From an uncultured Alistipes sp. (GTDB taxonomy: Bacteria; Bacteroidota; Bacteroidia; Bacteroidales; Rikenellaceae), in the NCBI GenBank assembly GCA_947178455.1, contig CAMWYI010000013.1, positions 1 through 20,558 on the forward strand: a stretch of DNA of 20,558 nucleotides, in the 5' to 3' direction. This document shows positions 15,635 through 20,558 of this stretch, in pieces. Numbering within the stretch: position 1 is the first letter of the stretch; each line of letters starts with the position of its first letter. The notes under the pieces are model-generated. The model ran no database searches. It saw only the letters and a program-made list of their open reading frames with translations, and was not told where the DNA came from. Made by a program: the position numbers and the translations under genes.

Positions 15635-15835
15635 ACGGAAAGCGTGGTGCCGAAAACTTATTTCAGTTAAGCAGGTTCTGGAATACCTTGGGATAAAACA
15701 AGCAACAACTCCACGCTCATACACCCCACAGAACGCAGAGTATACGACGCGGTAAGATGTTCACTGGTTCTCATCCCTTTGAATTTTCCAGATTCGCTTA
15801 ACGAGAACAAGCTACACTTTCCGTGTAAAGATATG
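15635..15835 (-). ncRNA. ssrS: 6S-like structured RNA
   Basis: Read leftward, this stretch folds into one long nested rod. Helices on window coordinates: 15814-15824 with 15635-15645 (11 bp, one G-U); 15806-15811 with 15657-15662 (6 bp, one G-U); 15796-15802 with 15666-15672 (7 bp); 15786-15791 with 15678-15683 (6 bp); 15773-15777 with 15690-15694 (5 bp). Then comes a central bubble (15753-15772 opposite 15695-15710) and an apical hairpin, 15740-15752 with 15711-15724 (13 bp, one bulge). Paired ends, interrupted helices, a large central bubble and an apical hairpin in about 190 nt are the layout of 6S RNA, which binds RNA polymerase holoenzyme. A promoter lies just upstream. The exact 5' and 3' ends are estimates; the 6S identity rests on architecture, not on a database match. 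Confidence 0.72.
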
Positions 15836-15841
15836 TCGGTA

Positions 15842-15872
15842 CAAAAGTAGCGATAATTTTGAACAATCAAAA
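15842..15872 (-). promoter_or_regulatory. Promoter of the 6S-like RNA
   Basis: On the leftward strand TTTTG (complement of 15868-15872) precedes TACTTTTG (complement of 15842-15849) by 18 nt, matching the Bacteroidota -33/-7 pattern. Transcription should begin near 15835, about 11 nt before the closing helix. The site is within an imperfect inverted repeat (15848-15880). Confidence 0.65.
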
Positions 15873-15938
15873 TTCCGCTATCGGAAAGTCGCATCGATAA
15901 TAGGTATTTATACCACCCCGCGAAACGCTCGAAAAGCC

Positions 15939-15964
15939 TACCTTTGCAACCGCAAAGGTTTTTT
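15939..15964 (+). promoter_or_regulatory. Candidate -7 box and overlapping hairpin before the Hdr-like operon
   Basis: TACCTTTG (15939-15946) matches the TAnnTTTG -7 element 24 nt before the first Hdr-like gene, though no TTTG is at -33. The same bases form the left arm of a perfect 7-bp hairpin (15941-15947 with 15952-15958, loop AACC) followed by six T (15959-15964), which looks like an intrinsic terminator. It may end upstream transcription and also carry the operon promoter. Confidence 0.5.
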
Positions 15965-15970
15965 CGTACG

Positions 15971-16666
15971 ATGGCCAAATACTTCGATATGCTGATGGAG
16001 GACGTGCGGTTCCGCGAGGGACTGCATGCCTGCATGAACTGCGGTGTCTGCACGGGCGTGTGTCCGGCGGCGGAGTTTTACAACTACGACCCACGCCAAA
16101 TCGTCAGCATCGTCCAAACGCGCGACGAAGAAGCTATCGAACGCCTGCTGAAAGGCGACACGATTTGGTTTTGCGGCGAGTGCATGTCGTGCCGTCCGCG
16201 ATGCCCGCGCGGCAATACGCCCGGCTATGTCATCCAAGCGCTGCGCACGCTGTCGCAAAAACTGGGTTTCTTCGTCGAAAGCGAGAAGGGCCGCCAGCAG
16301 CTGGCGCTGAAACGCACGATCGGCGAAAACATCCTCCGCACGGGCTACTGCATCGTGCCGAAGCTGGTGCGACCCGAACTGCACCCCGAACAAGGGCCCG
16401 TGTGGCAGTGGATTTACGACCACGACCGCGAGGTGTTCGCCTGCTTCACGCCGGTTTACGGACGCGAAGGCGCGGGGGCGCTGCGCCGCATCGACGACGA
16501 ATCGCTCGATGAAATCCGTCGGATTTTCGACACGAGCGGCGGTACCGAGATGTTCGAGACCATCGAACGCCACTCCGACCGCAAGGCCCGCGAAATGGGC
16601 TACGAACAGGGTGCCGACGACCGCTACATGATGGATGTATTTCAAAAAAACAGCGTCGAACCATGA
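15971..16666 (+). CDS. HdrC-like protein with two 4Fe-4S clusters
   Basis: ATG 15971 is preferred over an upstream in-frame TTG (15944), which lies inside the promoter/hairpin. The product has 231 residues. It carries two CxxCxxCxxxCP ferredoxin motifs: Cys21/24/27/31 (CMNCGVCTGVCP) and Cys68/71/74/78 (CGECMSCRPRCPRG), spaced as in HdrC. In heterodisulfide reductases HdrC relays electrons between the flavin subunit HdrA and the catalytic subunit HdrB. No signal or membrane segment is present, so it is cytosolic. The C-terminal ~120 residues have no recognisable motif. Its stop overlaps the next start (ATGA at 16663-16666), so the two subunits are probably made in step. Confidence 0.87.
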   Translation: MAKYFDMLMEDVRFREGLHACMNCGVCTGVCPAAEFYNYDPRQIVSIVQTRDEEAIERLLKGDTIWFCGECMSCRPRCPRGNTPGYVIQALRTLSQKLGFFVESEKGRQQLALKRTIGENILRTGYCIVPKLVRPELHPEQGPVWQWIYDHDREVFACFTPVYGREGAGALRRIDDESLDEIRRIFDTSGGTEMFETIERHSDRKAREMGYEQGADDRYMMDVFQKNSVEP

Positions 16667-17748
16667 AACGTAACAGCTGGCAGGACTACCAGAAACAGAT
16701 AGCCGACGACCACTATTACTATGCGCGCAGCTGCATCCGTCAGAATTTCTTTCCGGGCAGCGAGCGGGCGTTCATCGACATCCTGACCCGCGACTTGGGC
16801 AAGGACTTGCTCGACGACCCGAAACATTCGTCGTGCACGGGCATCGGCTACCACTCGGACATCGTGCCGTTGGAGACGATTATGACGGTCGTCGCGCGGC
16901 AGTTCTCGCTGATGAACGAGGTGGGTTACGAAAATTTCGTCACGTCGTGCATCACCTCGTTCGGCATCTACACCGAAATCCTCGCCACGTGGCAGGAGTT
17001 CCCCGAAACCGAAGAACGCACCCGCGAATACCTGCGCAAGGCGACGGGCCGCGAGTTTACGAAACCGGCGAGCCTCGCCCACACCTCCGACATCGTGTTC
17101 CATTTCCGCGACGACATCGCGGCACGAGCCAAACGGCGGCTGGTGAATGCTGCGACGGGCGAACCGCTGCGCGTGGTGGAGCACATCGGCTGCCACTATG
17201 CGAAGATATTTCCTAAATCGGGTATCGGCGGCTCGGAGTTTCCTTATGTGCTGGCCGGTATGGTCGAGTCGTGGGGCGGCGAGTGCGTCGACTATCCCGA
17301 ACGCCGCCACTGCTGCGGATTCGGTTTCCGCAACTATCTGGTGCAGGCCAATCGCGGCTATTCGATTGCCAATTCGCACAAGAAATTGGAGAGTATGGCC
17401 CCCTATAAACCCGATTTCATCGTGGCCAACTGTCCGGGCTGCGCCATGTTCCTCGACAAGTGGCAGTACACCATCGCCGAAATGGAGGGCACGACCTACG
17501 GCGAGAACGGGCACGGCATTCCGGTGCTGACCTACGAGGAGATGGCCGGACTGGTCTTGGGTTACGACCCTTGGGAGCTGGGAATGCAGATGCACCAAGT
17601 CGACGTCGAACCGCTGCTGGACAAAATGGGCGTGGAGTACGACCCTGCGGCGAAGTACTTGGGACGCAACGGAAAATTCATCGGCAAACCCGATACGGCG
17701 GCCGTCAACTGCGGCCAGTCGGAACTGCTATACGACATAAAAGAATGA
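16663..17748 (+). CDS. HdrB-like CCG-domain protein with a degenerate first CCG motif
   Basis: The 361-residue protein has the two-domain layout of HdrB, the subunit that reduces disulfides on noncubane 4Fe-4S clusters. The second CCG motif is complete: Cys177, Cys217-Cys218, then Cys257 and Cys260 (CPGC). The first is reduced to Cys24, Ser57-Cys58 (SSCTG in place of CCG) and Cys96 with Ser99 (CITS in place of CxxC). At most one normal noncubane cluster is therefore expected. No signal peptide is present. Both gene junctions are 4-nt overlaps, so it belongs to one translational unit with the HdrC-like and HdrA-like genes. The substrate is unknown; coenzyme M/B disulfide is unlikely in this kind of organism. 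Confidence 0.86.
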   Translation: MKRNSWQDYQKQIADDHYYYARSCIRQNFFPGSERAFIDILTRDLGKDLLDDPKHSSCTGIGYHSDIVPLETIMTVVARQFSLMNEVGYENFVTSCITSFGIYTEILATWQEFPETEERTREYLRKATGREFTKPASLAHTSDIVFHFRDDIAARAKRRLVNAATGEPLRVVEHIGCHYAKIFPKSGIGGSEFPYVLAGMVESWGGECVDYPERRHCCGFGFRNYLVQANRGYSIANSHKKLESMAPYKPDFIVANCPGCAMFLDKWQYTIAEMEGTTYGENGHGIPVLTYEEMAGLVLGYDPWELGMQMHQVDVEPLLDKMGVEYDPAAKYLGRNGKFIGKPDTAAVNCGQSELLYDIKE

Positions 17749-18752
17749 AAAAGGCAATCGTCATAGGCGGCGGCCCTGCGGGGATGCAAACGGCCCTGCA
17801 ACTGGCCCGACGGGGCGTGGAACCGGTCATCGTGGAGCGCGAAAACGCCTTGGGCGGCAAACTGCGCAACTGGCACCGGTTGTTCCCGACGTTCACGCCC
17901 GCAACCGATGTGCTGGCCGAATTGCGCCGCCGCGTCGATGAAAAAGGTATCGAAGTGCATTTGTCGACCGAAGTCGAAAGTTTCACTGCCAAGTCGGTGA
18001 AATTGTCCGACGGTCGGACGATGCCGTGCGATGCGGTGGTCGTCACGACGGGTTTCACGTTGTTCGACGCCCGCATCAAGGAGGAGTACGGTTACGGCAT
18101 TTACGATAACGTCGTCACGTCGACCGACCTCGAACGGATGTTCAACGAAGGGCGGGTCGTCAAGGCCGACGGCTCGCAGCCGCGCCGCATCGCGTTTCTG
18201 CATTGCGTGGGCTCGCGCGACGAAAAAGTTTGCCAGCAGCACTGCTCGCGCGTTTGTTGCGTGACGGGCGTCAAGCAGGCTATCGAAACGAAACAGCTGT
18301 TGCCGGAGGCGGACGTGTTCAATTTCTACATGGATATCCGCATGTTCGGGCCGGGTTACGAGGAGCTTTACCGCGAGGCGCAGCAACAATACGGTATCCA
18401 CTTCGTGCGGGGGCGCATCTCCGAAGCAGCGGCGACCCACGACGGACGGATTCGCATCAAGGCCGAAGATACGCTGACGGGACGTCCGTTGCGGATGAGC
18501 GTCGATTTGCTCGTGCTGCTCATCGGCATGCGGGCCAACGACACCAACGCTGCATTCGCGGCGGGTGCGGGGCTGACCCGTGCGGCGAGCGGATTCCTGC
18601 AACCCGAAAACCTCTTTCTCGACAGCGTGCGGAGCGGGGTCGAGGGCATTTTCTATGCGGGTGCTGTCACGGCTCCGAAGACCGTCGGCGAAACGGTCAA
18701 CGAAGCGATTGCGGCGGCCGATGCGGCGGCCGAATACCTGTCGAAGAATTGA
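17745..18752 (+). CDS. HdrA-like FAD oxidoreductase, minimal form
   Basis: The start is ATG 17745, in the ATGA overlap with the previous gene; the longer frame upstream is within that gene. The product has 335 residues. An N-terminal FAD-binding loop is seen as GGGPAGM (8-14), with the Glu at about 31 closing the Rossmann strand. The HdrA signature follows: CVGSRDEKVCQQHCSRVCC gives Cys154, Cys163, Cys167 and Cys171-172, and MDIRMFGPGYEELY (196-209) is the family block. The C-terminal FAD segment GIFYAGAV..PKTVGETV is intact. It lacks the N-terminal and inserted ferredoxin domains of methanogen HdrA, so it resembles the short QmoA-like type. It should pass electrons between flavin and the HdrC-like subunits. 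Confidence 0.87.
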   Translation: MKKAIVIGGGPAGMQTALQLARRGVEPVIVERENALGGKLRNWHRLFPTFTPATDVLAELRRRVDEKGIEVHLSTEVESFTAKSVKLSDGRTMPCDAVVVTTGFTLFDARIKEEYGYGIYDNVVTSTDLERMFNEGRVVKADGSQPRRIAFLHCVGSRDEKVCQQHCSRVCCVTGVKQAIETKQLLPEADVFNFYMDIRMFGPGYEELYREAQQQYGIHFVRGRISEAAATHDGRIRIKAEDTLTGRPLRMSVDLLVLLIGMRANDTNAAFAAGAGLTRAASGFLQPENLFLDSVRSGVEGIFYAGAVTAPKTVGETVNEAIAAADAAAEYLSKN

Positions 18753-18768
18753 CGAAACACAGCGACGT

Positions 18769-19104
18769 ATGGCGGCAATCAATTTCGGATACACGATTTC
18801 CCAGCCTCGGGCTATCGACATCGACCGCAACAACCTGCGCAAGAGCGACGAAATTCTGCGCGAGATGCCCGAACTGCAAACCTGCATCGGCTGCGGAAGC
18901 TGCACGGCCAGCTGCACGGCGGGCAATCTGACCGAGTTCAACTTCCGCAAAGTGCACACGCTGGTGCGTCGCGGTGAGTATCAGGGCGCTTACGAGGAGC
19001 TGAACAAGTGCATGCTCTGCGGCAAGTGCCGGTTGGTCTGCCCGCGCGGCATCAACACGCGGGGCGTGATTTTGTTGATTAAACGCAAATTAGGGGATTT
19101 TTAA
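18769..19104 (+). CDS. Second, small HdrC-like 4Fe-4S protein
   Basis: A 111-residue protein starting at ATG 18769, 16 nt after the HdrA-like gene. It contains two ferredoxin motifs: Cys39/42/45/49 (CIGCGSCTASC) and Cys81/84/87/91 (CMLCGKCRLVCPRG). The spacing between them is the HdrC pattern, although the first motif ends in Cys-Thr instead of Cys-Pro. It is half the length of the other HdrC-like subunit of this operon, so the operon holds two different iron-sulfur relays. The gene is followed after 6 nt by the membrane subunit, which suggests that this protein connects the cytosolic HdrABC-like part to the membrane (inference). Confidence 0.87.
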   Translation: MAAINFGYTISQPRAIDIDRNNLRKSDEILREMPELQTCIGCGSCTASCTAGNLTEFNFRKVHTLVRRGEYQGAYEELNKCMLCGKCRLVCPRGINTRGVILLIKRKLGDF

Positions 19105-19110
19105 CACACC

Positions 19111-20558
19111 ATGAGTTTTTTCGCACCGTTCTGCATCCCGTTCATCGTCGGGGCCGGCGTGATGTTCGTCACGCTGGCGTGGAAGTGGGGCCTTTGGCTC
19201 TACCGGTTGCCCCGTGCCGACAAACTGCGTATCGTGCGCGGCTTCCCGACGCGGGCGACGCTCGATGCCGTCGGCGAAACAGTGTGCGAATCGTTGCTGC
19301 ACCGCCGCATTTTCCGCGTCAATCCGTTGCTGGGCTACATGCACCTATCGCTGGCTTTCGGGTGGTTCCTGCTGATTGCGGTGGGGTGGCTCGAAACGCT
19401 GGCTTACATGGGTCTGCGCTGGGTGCCGTTGCAGGGGCATGTCTTTTTCCGCTATTTCGCCACCGCATTGCCCCACAAGCCGCTCTTCGCGTTCGTGATG
19501 GACTTGCTGCTGTTGTTCGTGCTGTCGGGCGTGGCATTGGCTTGGGGCAAACGCTTCTTCTCCAAGCGAATGGGCATGCGCCGCACGACGAAACACGTGC
19601 TCGGCGACCGCGTCGCGCTGTCGGCGCTGTGGTTCATCTTTCCGGCCCGCCTGCTCGCCGAAAGCACCACTTGCGCCATATACGGCGGCGGCAGTTTTCT
19701 GACGGGCACGCTCGGTGCGTGGATGGGCGAACACATCCAGACCACGACGCTGCTGTCGGTCGAAAGCGCGGCGTGGTGGTTCTATTCGTCGTGTTTGGGT
19801 CTCTTTTTTGTGGCGCTGCCGTTCTCGCGCTACATGCACATATTCACCGAGGTGCCGTTGATTTTTCTGCGGCGTTATCGGTTGCGGTCGGGCGAAAAGG
19901 AGAGTTCCTACGACCGTTTTCAAGTCGACGCCTGCTCGCGGTGCGGCATCTGCATCGACCCCTGCCAGCTGCAAAGCGTGCTGGGGGTCGACAACGTGCA
20001 GTCAGTCTACTTCTTGCGCGACCGCCGCTACAATATGTTGAGGCCCGAAGTGGCCGACAGCTGCCTGCTCTGCGGACGGTGCGCCCTGCGTTGTCCGGTG
20101 CAGATAGACCTCAATACCTTGCGCGTCAACTCGCGCGACACATTGCACGGCATTCCGGCCGGGCGCCGTTACGACTACCTCAAAACGTCCGACCCTTCGT
20201 CGGGCGAGGGCAAAGTGGGGTATTTCGCCGGTTGCATGACGCTGCTGACGCCCCGTACGCTCGCGGCAATGGAAACGATTTTCCATGCAGCAGGCGAGGA
20301 GGTCTGGTGGGCTGACCGCGAGGGGGGCATCTGTTGCGGCCGTCCGCTGAAATTGGCCGGCGAAACCGAAGCGGCCCACCGCATGATGGAGTCCAATACG
20401 GCGCTTTTCCGCAAACACGGTATCACCACGCTGGTCACGTCGTGCCCGATTTGTCTGAAAGTCTTTCGCGAGGATTACGCCCTCGAAGTCATCGAGGTGC
20501 TCCACCATTCGCAATACATGCTGCGGTTGATGCAGGCGGGTCGTTTGCCGGTCGCGCA
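19111..20558 (+). CDS. Membrane-bound HdrD/DsrK-like protein fused to a cytochrome-b-like domain, partial
   Basis: The frame from ATG 19111 is open to the right edge (482 residues so far). The first ~255 residues hold about five hydrophobic segments (near 6-31, 76-100, 125-145, 168-188, 222-253). His78 and His242 are placed as possible heme b ligands, as in NarI/DsrM-type quinone-reactive subunits. A cytosolic part follows with ferredoxin motifs Cys275/278/281/285 and Cys318/321/324/328. After these comes a CCG motif: Cys375, Cys408-Cys409, Cys445 and Cys448. The order (membrane b-type domain, two 4Fe-4S, CCG) matches a DsrM-DsrK or HdrE-HdrD pair made as one chain. It probably exchanges electrons with menaquinone. 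A second CCG motif, if any, would lie beyond the window. Confidence 0.87.
   Translation, partial: MSFFAPFCIPFIVGAGVMFVTLAWKWGLWLYRLPRADKLRIVRGFPTRATLDAVGETVCESLLHRRIFRVNPLLGYMHLSLAFGWFLLIAVGWLETLAYMGLRWVPLQGHVFFRYFATALPHKPLFAFVMDLLLLFVLSGVALAWGKRFFSKRMGMRRTTKHVLGDRVALSALWFIFPARLLAESTTCAIYGGGSFLTGTLGAWMGEHIQTTTLLSVESAAWWFYSSCLGLFFVALPFSRYMHIFTEVPLIFLRRYRLRSGEKESSYDRFQVDACSRCGICIDPCQLQSVLGVDNVQSVYFLRDRRYNMLRPEVADSCLLCGRCALRCPVQIDLNTLRVNSRDTLHGIPAGRRYDYLKTSDPSSGEGKVGYFAGCMTLLTPRTLAAMETIFHAAGEEVWWADREGGICCGRPLKLAGETEAAHRMMESNTALFRKHGITTLVTSCPICLKVFREDYALEVIEVLHHSQYMLRLMQAGRLPVA

Noticed and set aside
15667..16053. A possible 128-codon leftward gene in the gap before the Hdr-like operon.
   Set aside because: The same bases form the nested helices of the 6S-like RNA, and the frame also runs across the Hdr operon start; no protein family features are present.

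Overview
The window looks like GC-rich chromosome from a gut-type member of the Bacteroidota, most plausibly near Alistipes/Rikenellaceae (inference). The evidence is: several promoters with the Bacteroidota TTG/TTTG-N18-20-TAnnTTTG layout; the Bacteroidota-restricted DUF4290 protein; a lipoprotein with an acidic stretch after the lipobox Cys; pectin-degradation enzymes; and an LpxH-type lipid A enzyme, which marks a Gram-negative. No rRNA, tRNA, CRISPR array or insertion sequence was seen.

Region 1 (1-9489) is a pectin/rhamnogalacturonan-degradation locus. It opens with the C-terminal end of an apiosidase-like (DUF4038-type) hydrolase and an AT-rich GNAT acetyltransferase. Two divergent operons follow. 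The leftward one encodes a GH43 hydrolase and a PL10 pectate lyase. The rightward one encodes KdgF (unsaturated galacturonate processing), a GalM aldose 1-epimerase and a very large fusion of a GH78 alpha-L-rhamnosidase with a sialidase-like Asp-box propeller. Together they would cut pectin backbone, side chains and rhamnose linkages outside the cytoplasm and feed the unsaturated uronate product into KdgF.

Region 2 (9543-15015) is mostly housekeeping: a leftward NtrC-type AAA+ regulator with a shortened receiver and no DNA-binding domain, then rightward genes for DUF4290, a thioredoxin-fold lipoprotein that has lost its CXXC, LpxH, thymidylate synthase and dihydrofolate reductase. The last three are tightly packed or overlapping.

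Region 3 (15016-15970) looks like a gap but holds two leftward items. One is a lipocalin-like lipoprotein gene broken by an in-frame stop just after its lipobox. The other is a structured RNA of about 190-200 nt whose nested helices give the rod, central bubble and apical hairpin of 6S RNA. It has its own promoter and would be missed by ORF calling.

Region 4 (15971 to the right edge) is a five-gene, tightly coupled heterodisulfide-reductase-like operon: HdrC-like, HdrB-like, HdrA-like FAD protein, a second small HdrC-like ferredoxin, and a membrane cytochrome-b-like/HdrD fusion cut by the window end. In an organism that is not a methanogen or sulfate reducer, this is a candidate uncharacterised electron-transfer complex linking the quinone pool to a cytosolic thiol/disulfide or flavin couple. 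It is the strongest candidate for an undescribed system here.
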